Source of the DNA: Legionella genomosp. 1
GTDB taxonomy: Bacteria; Pseudomonadota; Gammaproteobacteria; Legionellales; Legionellaceae
DNA: 17,113 nt
Direction: 5' to 3'
Assembly (NCBI GenBank): GCA_945865355.1
Contig: CAMBDN010000025.1
Location: 1-17,113, forward strand
Part shown: one piece after another, positions 7,886 through 15,459 of the stretch
How the letters are laid out: every line of letters begins with the position of its first letter
How positions within the stretch are numbered: position 1 is the first letter of the stretch
Translations under genes and position numbers: made by a program
Notes under the pieces: model-generated
Databases searched by the model: none
Told to the model about the DNA's origin: nothing
Seen by the model: the letters and a program-made list of their open reading frames with translations, nothing else

Positions 7886-8757
7886 ACAAACACCATTCGC
7901 CTGCTTTCACGCCTGACCGAGAGCACCGCAAAGCTAAAGTAAACAGACACTAAGACCAAATATCCAAATCCTCCACCAGGTGGAATAATATTTGCTGTAA
8001 GGAACACAAAGAAAACGGCAATCTGTGCTGTAGCGGCCACCATAAATAAACGACAGGTGTCCTTAAGCGACATTTTATGTTTAAAAACGATAATTGATAA
8101 GAGTTGTCCAATGAAAGCAAGAAATAGCATAATAACGGAGTCTATGCCGAAGGCAAATCCAGTCATCAATGGATAAACCAGCATCTCTGCTAACCATTTT
8201 ACTCTTGAAATTCCACTGGATTTAACCCAGTTTTCACCAACAAAAATTTCGTTGGTTTCTTTGTTCAGGGATTGAGCATAGACATTAACCCCCTTCAGAT
8301 CCTGCTGACTATTAAAAAATAGCTGGAATTTAGGTGGTCGGAGGAAAATGCTATCCTTCGTTATCAATATGGTTAAGTCAGGATATAAATCACTCATACC
8401 CGTTATCCTTCCAGTCGTGTCAATCATAGCAACAATATGACCCGTTTTATTTTTAACTAAATAAGGCATCGGTTTATAAAATACAACATTACCATTTTGT
8501 ATTTGAAGCACTGGTAACGCTTTAAGAGGAGCAATCATTTGGTCATCAAAATATTGATTAAAGTTATAAATAATACGTGCGGAGATCGGGATACAAGCAA
8601 TTGCAATGACTAACAGCAGATAAAGCACACCATATCCGCGCCAGCGTTTAGCAACATCAACATATAAACGCCTAGAAAAAAATGCTAAATAAAGTGCTTG
8701 CCAATAACTAAATAGTGGTTCATCAACGGGTCTAAGATCTTGCTTTTTTTTATTCAC
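7882..8757 (-). CDS. DUF1189-like integral membrane protein
   Basis: The function is unknown. The 291 residues begin with a polar stretch containing FSYWQALYLAFFSRRLYVDV, which resembles the opening of DUF1189 proteins. A first membrane segment (about 42-62) follows, then a predicted extracytoplasmic domain of about 120 residues (65-185). Three or four more hydrophobic segments lie between 188 and 281 before a basic tail. The start is GTG (complement of 8755-8757), preceded by a strong AGGAGG lying within the last codons of ugpC, with an 8-base overlap. Its TGA overlaps the next start. Such tight coupling to ugpC suggests it works with the importer. From memory, a DUF1189-type gene (yvdJ) also lies in the Bacillus subtilis maltodextrin ABC operon. 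Family assignment is by recalled pattern, not by a search. Confidence 0.7.
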   Translation of the reverse strand: MNKKKQDLRPVDEPLFSYWQALYLAFFSRRLYVDVAKRWRGYGVLYLLLVIAIACIPISARIIYNFNQYFDDQMIAPLKALPVLQIQNGNVVFYKPMPYLVKNKTGHIVAMIDTTGRITGMSDLYPDLTILITKDSIFLRPPKFQLFFNSQQDLKGVNVYAQSLNKETNEIFVGENWVKSSGISRVKWLAEMLVYPLMTGFAFGIDSVIMLFLAFIGQLLSIIVFKHKMSLKDTCRLFMVAATAQIAVFFVFLTANIIPPGGGFGYLVLVSVYFSFAVLSVRRESRRMVFV

Positions 8758-9841
8758 TCCATCCTCCTAATCGTTTTCCTGTTTTTTTACAGAACAAATT
8801 GGCCTTACTCTTTTCGATATCTATTGCAAATCTAGAGCTAGTAAGCATGGTATCTCCGGGAACACGAACCGCAAGGCGCGCACCACCAAGCTCAGTTACC
8901 AATTGCACCAATTTATCTGCCCCCATATCATCCACAAACTCAACCCGCACAGCAAGACTTTTAGGACCCGATAAATCGGTAATCCGTACATGCTCAGGCC
9001 TTATCCCTAAGATAACACTATCCTCACTTCCTAAATCCGTCTTAAGCAAAGGAAGCGGCAAATCAACGCCAATGCTTGTCCTAATTTTTCGTCGATTTAA
9101 ATCGACTGTTGCAGAAATTAAATTCATTGGATAATGTCCAATAAAAGTTGCCACAAACAACGTAGCTGGATGTTCATATACGTCTCTTGGGGTACCCACT
9201 TGCTCGATGACTCCCTTATTTAAGACAATGACACGATCCGCCATGGTCATTGCCTCTGTTTGATCATGGGTAACATAAAGGCAAGTGGTTTTCAGTTGCT
9301 GATGTAGTTTTTTTATTTCATGACGCATTTCAGTGCGTAATTTTGCATCAAGATTCGACAGCGGTTCATCGAATAAAAACACCGCTGGAGAACGAACGAT
9401 TGCACGGCCCATGGCAACCCGCTGACGTTGACCACCTGACAATAGAACTGGTTTTCTATGCAAATAATCTCCCAGCTGTAACAATTCAGCAACCTCTTCA
9501 ACGCGTTTCCGAATATCATTTCTTTTCATGCCGCGCATTTTTAAACCATAAGCCATATTGTCATAAGCGGTCATATGTGGATAAAGCGCATAGTTTTGAA
9601 AAACCATCGCCATATCTCTTGATGCGGGTGGAATTTTGTTTACACATTGATTATTAATTAGAATACTGCCACTGCTAACTGTATCAAGACCTGCAACAAG
9701 TCTTAACAAAGTGGACTTTCCACACCCTGATGGACCAACAACTGCAACAAACTCACCTTTTTCGATATTGATATTAACATCTCGTAGGATACAGTTCTTG
9801 TCATAGAATTTACTGACGGCCATCATATTTACTGTAGCCAT
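8750..9841 (-). CDS. ugpC: UgpC-type ATPase of glycerol-3-phosphate ABC importer
   Basis: This is the cytoplasmic ATPase subunit that powers the UgpA/UgpE permeases. The frame opens at 9940, but the conserved protein starts at the ATG 9839-9841 (MATVNMMAVSKFYDKN), overlapping the ugpE stop by one base (TAATG). The 363 residues match UgpC (E. coli 356). The elements in order are Walker A GPSGCGKST at 36-44, Q-loop Q82 in VFQNYALYPHMT, signature LSGGQRQRVAMGRA from 134, Walker B ending D158-E159, D-loop SNLDAK, H192 in YVTHDQTEAMT, and a C-terminal OB/TOBE regulatory region with LGIRPEHVRI. UgpC and MalK ATPases are close relatives and sometimes interchangeable. The call as UgpC rests on FIGHYPMNL and on the flanking UgpA/UgpE. 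Confidence 0.93.
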   Translation of the reverse strand: MATVNMMAVSKFYDKNCILRDVNINIEKGEFVAVVGPSGCGKSTLLRLVAGLDTVSSGSILINNQCVNKIPPASRDMAMVFQNYALYPHMTAYDNMAYGLKMRGMKRNDIRKRVEEVAELLQLGDYLHRKPVLLSGGQRQRVAMGRAIVRSPAVFLFDEPLSNLDAKLRTEMRHEIKKLHQQLKTTCLYVTHDQTEAMTMADRVIVLNKGVIEQVGTPRDVYEHPATLFVATFIGHYPMNLISATVDLNRRKIRTSIGVDLPLPLLKTDLGSEDSVILGIRPEHVRITDLSGPKSLAVRVEFVDDMGADKLVQLVTELGGARLAVRVPGDTMLTSSRFAIDIEKSKANLFCKKTGKRLGGWSE

Positions 9842-10749
9842 TATTCTCTCAATCCTTTTTCGAACCAACGTTGTAATACCACGACCACAAAACAAGGTGG
9901 TATCAAAGCTATCAAAGCAACCGTCATGATGTAATGCCATTGAGGGATTTGATCGGCTACACCGGCTAAGTAACGAATACCCATCACGATAGTAGCCATA
10001 TCAGTGTCTGTTGTTATTACTAAAGGCCAGAGAAATTGATTCCAACCATAAACAAACATGATAATAAATAATGCGGCAATTTGCGGTTTTGACAATGGTA
10101 AAAGAATATCGATAAAAAATCGTATTGGGCCTGCACCATCTAACTTTGCCGCATCGGCAAGATCAGCTGGAATGGTTTTAAAAAATTGCCTAAATAGAAA
10201 GGTTGCGGTAGCAGAAGCCATTAATGGGAGCGTTAAGCCAGCAAAAGTATTTAACCAACCAAATGAAGCGATAACTTGAAACGTTGGCACAATTCGGACC
10301 TCTACAGGCAACATCATTGTAGAAAAAATAAGGGCGAAACTTAATTTTTTCAGCGGAAAATCAAAGTACACGAGAGAAAAAGCAGAAAATAATGCCAAAA
10401 GTACCTTACCTGCTGCAATCAGAATAGCCATCAACAAACTATTTAACAGCATTAGTGAAACAGGCTCGCCTCCCGTTGCTACCAACCCTTCAGTCAACAC
10501 CGCTTTAATATTGCTGAAAAGCATGGTTCCTGGCCACATAGGCAGAGGAGTCTGCATCATTGCAGCACCACTATGACTTGCTGCAACGATTGCAAGATAA
10601 AGAGGTAGAAACATGAATCCAACAAAAATACACAGTACCACATGGGGTAAAACCCGTTTACAAAAGGCAACTAGTTTTTCCGTTTTGAGGTCCAAGTCAG
10701 TATGGGAGTCTGATAATATATTTGAGCTATCGAGGGTAACCACATTCAT
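9841..10749 (-). CDS. ugpE: UgpE-type permease of glycerol-3-phosphate ABC importer
   Basis: This is the second inner-membrane permease subunit of the Ugp importer, which takes up sn-glycerol-3-phosphate and related diesters. Several stretches are almost identical to E. coli UgpE as I recall it, notably MLPVEVRI and GLTLPLMASATATFLFRQFF. The EAA loop that docks on the ATPase is at about residues 199-219 (DAAKLDGAGP...LPLSKP). About six membrane segments are visible. At 302 residues it is about 20 longer than E. coli UgpE (281), through a polar N-terminal extension (about 1-28). The ATG (10747-10749) overlaps the ugpA TGA, and the TAA overlaps the ugpC ATG, so all three subunits are translationally coupled. 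Confidence 0.95.
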   Translation of the reverse strand: MNVVTLDSSNILSDSHTDLDLKTEKLVAFCKRVLPHVVLCIFVGFMFLPLYLAIVAASHSGAAMMQTPLPMWPGTMLFSNIKAVLTEGLVATGGEPVSLMLLNSLLMAILIAAGKVLLALFSAFSLVYFDFPLKKLSFALIFSTMMLPVEVRIVPTFQVIASFGWLNTFAGLTLPLMASATATFLFRQFFKTIPADLADAAKLDGAGPIRFFIDILLPLSKPQIAALFIIMFVYGWNQFLWPLVITTDTDMATIVMGIRYLAGVADQIPQWHYIMTVALIALIPPCFVVVVLQRWFEKGLRE

Positions 10750-11624
10750 TCGTAATGAACCTTTTTTTCAAGAAATCGAAATTGCAACAAAGTCAGACCA
10801 ATGACGATGAGCATGAGCATCACCGACTGAGCGGAAGAGCTTCCTGGATCCATCCCAACAAAACCATCCTGATACACCTTATAAATTAATGTGGTGGTAC
10901 TGTATCCTGGACCTCCATTGGTCATAACATGAATAATGCCAAATGTATCGAAAAAAGCGTAGATGAGATTCATAATTAATAAGAAAAAGGTGGTCGGTGA
11001 TAACAAAGGAAAGACAATTTGCCAAAATCTACGCCACGTTGAAGCACCATCGATAATCGCCGCATCGATGAGCGATGTTGGAATCATTTTCAACGCTGCA
11101 AAAAAGAATAAAAAATTATAACTAAACTGTTGCCAACTAGCGGTAACAATAACGACAAGAAGCGCTTGTTTTGCATGGACAAGATAATTAAAATCAACGC
11201 CGAACCATTGCAACAAGGTAGTCATCCATCCTAACGTTGGATGACACAAAAAACGCCAAAGAATAGCTGCGACTGCCGGCGCTACCGCATAAGGCCAAAG
11301 CAACAATGATTTGTAGAAGGGTTGACTTTTTCCTCGTCCATTAACCAATACTGCTAGAGCCAGTCCAAACCCCATGGTTAACAAAGTGATTGAAATTGCG
11401 ACAATAACGGTCACCAAGGCCGCCATTATATAATCAGAGCTATACCACAAATCAATAAAATTACCGAGCCCTGCAAAACGCTGATGGATACCAAAGGCGT
11501 CACTGAAAAATAGCGATTGTACGATTGCACCACATGCAGGCCAAATAAAAAAAAGCAACGTAACGAATAATTGGGGAACAATAAAAAAAAGAGCCGTCTT
11601 TTTGTACCGTGAATACTTTGCCAT
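10746..11624 (-). CDS. ugpA: UgpA-type permease of glycerol-3-phosphate ABC importer
   Basis: This is the first inner-membrane permease subunit of the Ugp importer. The 292 residues include LLWPYAVAPAVAAILWRF, FSYNFLFFFAAL, the ATPase-contacting EAA loop (about 187-210, DAAIIDGAS...FPLLSP) and the late LIYAFFDTFGIIHVMTNGGP. All of these match E. coli UgpA closely. Six membrane segments are apparent. The ATG (11622-11624) has GAGGG 8 bases upstream, placed just after the clcA TAG, with a 12-base gap between the genes. The binding protein gene ugpB, usually first in the operon, is not here: clcA occupies that place. Whether ugpB lies elsewhere cannot be seen. Confidence 0.95.
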   Translation of the reverse strand: MAKYSRYKKTALFFIVPQLFVTLLFFIWPACGAIVQSLFFSDAFGIHQRFAGLGNFIDLWYSSDYIMAALVTVIVAISITLLTMGFGLALAVLVNGRGKSQPFYKSLLLWPYAVAPAVAAILWRFLCHPTLGWMTTLLQWFGVDFNYLVHAKQALLVVIVTASWQQFSYNFLFFFAALKMIPTSLIDAAIIDGASTWRRFWQIVFPLLSPTTFFLLIMNLIYAFFDTFGIIHVMTNGGPGYSTTTLIYKVYQDGFVGMDPGSSSAQSVMLMLIVIGLTLLQFRFLEKKVHYE

Positions 11625-11636
11625 TCATAATGCCCT

Positions 11637-12932
11637 CTAAGATCGCATGTGACTAGGCTCTTTTTTTAAGGTACGCCGCAACAATTGGTTATAAATAGGA
11701 GGATTACCAGCCAATTGCACAACAGTGGTAGCCGTTAAACAAGTCACCATTAATGGCAAAATCAACGAATAGTTTTGTGTCATTTCAACGACCAAGACAA
11801 TTCCAGTCACAGGAGCGCGGACCACTGCAGCAAATAATGCCCCCATACCCGCTACTGCAAACATTTCTGGGTGTATTGTTATATCCGATGTCATCCATTG
11901 AAAGATGTGCGATGCGGCCAAACCAAGCAATGTTCCTAGCGCTAACATGGGGGCAAAAATGCCGCCCGGAACGCCTGTATTATAAGAAAACATGGTCGTG
12001 AAGAAACGCACCACAACCATCAACAGTAATGCAAAAAAAGGCGGATTCATAGTAAGCGATTTTTCAATAATTTCATATCCCCCACCCACCGCTTCGGGCT
12101 GCAAATAGACCAATAATCCCACCAAAAAACCCACCATTAAAACGTATATATCGCGCATCAAAGGACTTAATTTATCGATCAAATATAAACTCTTCATTAA
12201 AGCAATATTAAAGATGAGTCCGACGAAGCCCACAACAATACCAAAAACAAAAAAAGTCCACATTGATTGCAGGCTAGGCAAACTAAATACCGCCATAGGA
12301 ATGGCTGGATCAGCGCCAATGAATAAATGCAGAACAATAACAGCAGTGACACAACTAATCGCAACAGCGGAAAAATTAGTAAAAGAAAAATTAAATTCGC
12401 TACGCATTTCTTCTAAAACAAACAGGATCCCTGCCAAAGGAGCATTGAATGCGGTGGCAAGACCTGCTGCTGCACCTGCAGCAATCAATGCATCACGACG
12501 ACGACGTGATAATTTAAACCACTCCCCCAACATCTCTCCCAAATTGCCGCCGATCTGGATCGTTGGTCCTTCACGGCCCACAACTAATTTTGATGCAATA
12601 GCGAGTACCCCACCAACGAATTTAACAGGCAATAACCTGCGCCAAAAAATATTCCGTTTGTGGAGCAACGCTCCTTCGATTTCTTGAACGCCACTACCGG
12701 ACGCTTCAGATGCAATCCATTTCACCATCAACCAAGCTGTATAAATCATCAACATCGACACAACGGCAGAAACAAGCTCTAATGGCCAACCATGAGCATT
12801 AGCATACTCAAAAACTCTTTCCACCCAAACCGTTAATTGATGGATAGCCAATAGAAAACAGGAACCGATAGTCCCGGTAAAGACCCCTAATAAGGCAGCT
12901 ATTGTGTAAATATTTAAAATTTTATATTGCAT
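11637..12932 (-). CDS. clcA: CLC-family H+/Cl- antiporter
   Basis: This CLC transporter exchanges chloride for protons across the inner membrane; in enterobacteria it supports survival of acid shock. The signature motifs are GSGVQ with the chloride-coordinating S80, GREGPT with the gating glutamate E121 (E148 in E. coli), LEEM with E175 corresponding to the internal proton glutamate E203, and TGVPGGIFAPMLALGTL. The terminal NPPIYN supplies the central tyrosine. Presence of both glutamates argues for an antiporter rather than a channel. There is no C-terminal CBS pair, as in the 431-residue bacterial short form. The start lies inside the end of trpEG (11-base overlap), without a strong ribosome-binding site, so translation is probably coupled to trpEG. 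Association with trpEG and ugp genes is unusual. Confidence 0.95.
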   Translation of the reverse strand: MQYKILNIYTIAALLGVFTGTIGSCFLLAIHQLTVWVERVFEYANAHGWPLELVSAVVSMLMIYTAWLMVKWIASEASGSGVQEIEGALLHKRNIFWRRLLPVKFVGGVLAIASKLVVGREGPTIQIGGNLGEMLGEWFKLSRRRRDALIAAGAAAGLATAFNAPLAGILFVLEEMRSEFNFSFTNFSAVAISCVTAVIVLHLFIGADPAIPMAVFSLPSLQSMWTFFVFGIVVGFVGLIFNIALMKSLYLIDKLSPLMRDIYVLMVGFLVGLLVYLQPEAVGGGYEIIEKSLTMNPPFFALLLMVVVRFFTTMFSYNTGVPGGIFAPMLALGTLLGLAASHIFQWMTSDITIHPEMFAVAGMGALFAAVVRAPVTGIVLVVEMTQNYSLILPLMVTCLTATTVVQLAGNPPIYNQLLRRTLKKEPSHMRS

Positions 12933-15069
12933 CGCTCGTTATCATTCCCATTAAATTACTAATGATTCTTAAACCAACCTGATCTTGCAACGATAAAATT
13001 GTTTCTGGATGAAATTGCACAGCGTGTATAGGTAACTTACAGTGAGATACTGCCATTATAATGCCATCTTGGCTAACCGCCGTCACTTCTAAATCATCAG
13101 GAAGTTGCTGACGACGTGCGTAAAGCGAATGATAGCGCCCGGCAACAAATGATTTACCCAACCCCGCAAAAAGCCCCGTTTCGTGAACAACGTCAATGAT
13201 AGACGACTTTCCATGCATCGGGTAATCAAGAACATCCAATGTTCCACCAAAGTATTCTACAATCCCTTGCAAGCCTAAGCAGACACCAAACAAAGGTATC
13301 CCTTTGGCAAGTACCGCAGCAATTGTTTCTGATAACTTAAAATCATCAGGCTTTCCTGGGCCTGGTGATAATAACACCAAATCGTAACCTTGTTTCTGTA
13401 TGTAAATCAATGCATGTTCACTGCGGACCGTCATAACATCCGCACCCGTTTGCCGTATGTAGTTGGCCAAGGTATGCACGAATGAGTCTTGATGGTCAAT
13501 CAGCAATACCTTTTTACCAACACCATGTTGCTTAAACGGTATAGCAGGAGCAGTCATTTGTTCTGGCGAACGCAAAAGGTCAATGAAAGCAGAGGCTTTT
13601 AAGCGCGTTTCTTGTTCTTCAGCCTGTGGATCTGAATCATAAAGAAGCGTCGCACCAACACGAACCTCGGCGATGCCGCTTTCAATACGTATCGTTCTTA
13701 AGACAAGCCCGGTGTTTGTATTTCCATTAAAATTGAACCAACCAACTGCGCCAGCATACCATTTACGAGGTGATTTTTCGTTCTGCTCAATAAAATTCAT
13801 TGCCCAGAGTTTCGGAGCGCCCGTTACAGTCACCACCCACATATGCGTTAAAAAAGCATCAACAGCATCAAACCCCTCTCGCAGCGTACCTTCGACATGG
13901 TCAACCGTATGAATAACTCGAGAGTACATCTCAATTTGACGCCGCCCAATCACTTGCACACTACCCGCTTCACATATACGAGACTTATCATTTCTATCGA
14001 CATCGGTACACATCGTTAATTCGGAAGCTTCCTTTTCTGACTCAATCAGTGTTTGAATGTTTAAGGCATCTTCAATTGCATCGACTCCACGTTTAACAGT
14101 GCCGGATATAGGACACGTCTCAACACGACGCCCTTGTACACGGACGTACATTTCAGGGGACGCACCAACCAAGTACTCAGAACAACCAAGATTGATAAAA
14201 AAACCGTAAGGAGAAGGATTTTTTTGGCGCATGCGTCTGAATATCACTGACGGTTTTTCAGGGCATGGCATATAAAACATTTGGCTGGGCACTACCTCAA
14301 ACAAATCGCCGCAAGCAAAACGTTTTTTTGCTTTTTCTACAACCTGTGCGTATTCACCTGAAGCATGATCACACTCTTTTATAGGCATTTTTGTGGGGGT
14401 ATATGCGTCATAAGATCCATCACGGGGTAACGCTTGTGTGGATTTACCTTGGTATTGAAAATCATAGCGGCGGACAAATGCTTCTTCTTTACGATGATTC
14501 ACGACATAAATTTCATCAGGAATATAAAGTACCATATCACGCTGTGTGGGCAGACGTTTCTTGCTTTGCTCGATGGCCTCAAACTGAAAAATCAAATCAT
14601 AACCAAATGCTCCGTAAACACCTAGATATGGCTCATCATCTGACTTAAAAAATGAAAGCAATATACGCAATACACTGAAAACCGAAGGTTGATGGCTCCG
14701 TTCCTCTTCACTAAAAATTTGTTGATGCTCTTTTACTTGCAGCCTGCAAGCAATGGCCGATTGCTCAATGACCGCTATAGCATCCGACGCAACAAACAGT
14801 GGTAACACAATAGCGAGTAATACCTCACCCCGCTTATTTAAAGCATCAACATGGATTGACGCACCAACACATGTAATCACTATTGGGGGATTATAGAAAC
14901 CAATATCCCAGCAAGTATAACGACCTGGATATTCAAAACTAGACGCAAATAAACCGCCACGATGGGAATCTAATCGGTCTATTAGTGGTTCGATTGCTTC
15001 ATGATATTCAAGAGGGTGTTGCTCAAATTCAATATGCACCCCACCCAACGTTTTAGCCTGTTGCAACAT
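12922..15069 (-). CDS. trpEG: Fused anthranilate synthase TrpE(G)
   Basis: A single 715-residue chain joins the chorismate-using component (about 1-500) to the glutamine amidotransferase component (about 518-710). It makes anthranilate from chorismate and glutamine, the first step of tryptophan synthesis. The alpha part contains EYPGRYTCWD (46-55), GAFGYDL, PSPYGFFINLG, CPISGTVKRG, LTMCTDVDRNDKSR and VTGAPKLWAM. The glutaminase part has C597 in GVCLGLQ and H687/E689 in FHPET. Order, length and motifs match the rhizobial TrpE(G) (Sinorhizobium, about 729 residues) far better than separate enteric TrpE and TrpD. Phenazine PhzE has the same fusion order, but no phz genes are near. Other trp genes are absent from the window. 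The start ATG has only a weak GAAGAG upstream. It heads a compact operon of unrelated transport genes. Confidence 0.94.
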   Translation of the reverse strand: MLQQAKTLGGVHIEFEQHPLEYHEAIEPLIDRLDSHRGGLFASSFEYPGRYTCWDIGFYNPPIVITCVGASIHVDALNKRGEVLLAIVLPLFVASDAIAVIEQSAIACRLQVKEHQQIFSEEERSHQPSVFSVLRILLSFFKSDDEPYLGVYGAFGYDLIFQFEAIEQSKKRLPTQRDMVLYIPDEIYVVNHRKEEAFVRRYDFQYQGKSTQALPRDGSYDAYTPTKMPIKECDHASGEYAQVVEKAKKRFACGDLFEVVPSQMFYMPCPEKPSVIFRRMRQKNPSPYGFFINLGCSEYLVGASPEMYVRVQGRRVETCPISGTVKRGVDAIEDALNIQTLIESEKEASELTMCTDVDRNDKSRICEAGSVQVIGRRQIEMYSRVIHTVDHVEGTLREGFDAVDAFLTHMWVVTVTGAPKLWAMNFIEQNEKSPRKWYAGAVGWFNFNGNTNTGLVLRTIRIESGIAEVRVGATLLYDSDPQAEEQETRLKASAFIDLLRSPEQMTAPAIPFKQHGVGKKVLLIDHQDSFVHTLANYIRQTGADVMTVRSEHALIYIQKQGYDLVLLSPGPGKPDDFKLSETIAAVLAKGIPLFGVCLGLQGIVEYFGGTLDVLDYPMHGKSSIIDVVHETGLFAGLGKSFVAGRYHSLYARRQQLPDDLEVTAVSQDGIIMAVSHCKLPIHAVQFHPETILSLQDQVGLRIISNLMGMITSDAI

Positions 15070-15099
15070 CTAAAAATACTCTTCTGAAAGTTCGACACA

Positions 15100-15136
15100 T
15101 TTACAGCATTCTACTGTAAAATAGTGAAACTGTAAT
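15100..15136 (-). promoter_or_regulatory. Likely trpEG promoter with operator-like inverted repeat
   Basis: On the minus strand a -35 ATTACA (complement of 15131-15136, four of six) and a -10 TAGAAT (complement of 15108-15113, five of six) are 17 bases apart. The -10 sits exactly in the 7-base spacer of the inverted repeat TTTACAG-N7-CTGTAAA (15100-15106 and 15114-15120). A further CTGTAA at 15130-15135 overlaps the -35. This placement is typical for a repressor site. It does not match the CTAG-based enteric TrpR operator. The half-site resembles that of TyrR, but the arms face the opposite way. The predicted 5' leader is about 30 bases, too short for a Trp leader peptide. Confidence 0.5.
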
Positions 15137-15144
15137 GGGACTTT

Positions 15145-15150
15145 TATAAT
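15145..15150 (+). promoter_or_regulatory. -10 box directly before gatC
   Basis: A perfect TATAAT ends 5 bases before the gatC ATG at 15156, so a start about 7 bases downstream would produce an mRNA beginning at or within the start codon. The -35 position (15122-15127, TAGTGA) matches poorly. An alternative promoter uses TAAAAT at 15117-15122 with TCGACA at 15092-15097, but its spacer is 19 bases. No good ribosome-binding site precedes gatC. Confidence 0.4.
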
Positions 15151-15155
15151 ACTTA

Positions 15156-15455
15156 ATGATGCTTACTTCAGAACAAGAACTAAAAAAAATTGCGGCCTTA
15201 GCTTATATCGACACTGACGTTGAAAGTACACAACAGTTAGCACATGATGTAAGTGCCATCATGACTTTTGTGCAAAAATTACGTGAAATTGACACGACGA
15301 ACGTCACCCCTCTTCTCCACCCACTAAATTTGCACCAACGACTGCGTCTCGATGAAGTTAAGGAAGTAAGCCAAGTTGCTGAGTTGGAGAGAATGGCACC
15401 CTTGTTTGCCGATGGCTTATATTTGGTTCCCAAAGTAATCGACTCAGGAAAATAA
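15156..15455 (+). CDS. gatC: Asp/Glu-tRNA amidotransferase subunit C
   Basis: GatC is the small structural subunit that holds GatA and GatB together in the complex converting Glu-tRNA(Gln) or Asp-tRNA(Asn) to the amidated forms. The 99 residues fit the family. The N-terminal helix contains the typical IAALAYI, the middle reads KLREIDTTNVTPLLHPL, and the C-terminus ends with a motif of the form DGLYLVPKVI. Two adjacent ATG codons (15156 and 15159) are possible, and neither has a ribosome-binding site at normal distance. gatA begins 4 bases after its TAA, so the two are probably co-translated. The gene is divergent from trpEG. Confidence 0.94.
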   Translation: MMLTSEQELKKIAALAYIDTDVESTQQLAHDVSAIMTFVQKLREIDTTNVTPLLHPLNLHQRLRLDEVKEVSQVAELERMAPLFADGLYLVPKVIDSGK

Positions 15456-15459
15456 GTGT

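Noticed and set aside
9842..9940. N-terminal 33-residue extension of UgpC from the longer open frame
   Set aside because: The added residues have no family similarity and lie wholly inside ugpE; the ATG at 9841 gives the normal UgpC start.
12214..12687. 157-codon open frame on the plus strand within clcA
   Set aside because: Antisense shadow of a conserved CLC gene; composition is low-complexity Pro/Thr/Ala-rich with no motif.
12922..15069. PhzE (phenazine ADIC synthase) instead of TrpE(G)
   Set aside because: Same fusion order, but motif agreement with rhizobial TrpE(G) is extensive and no other phenazine genes are in the window.
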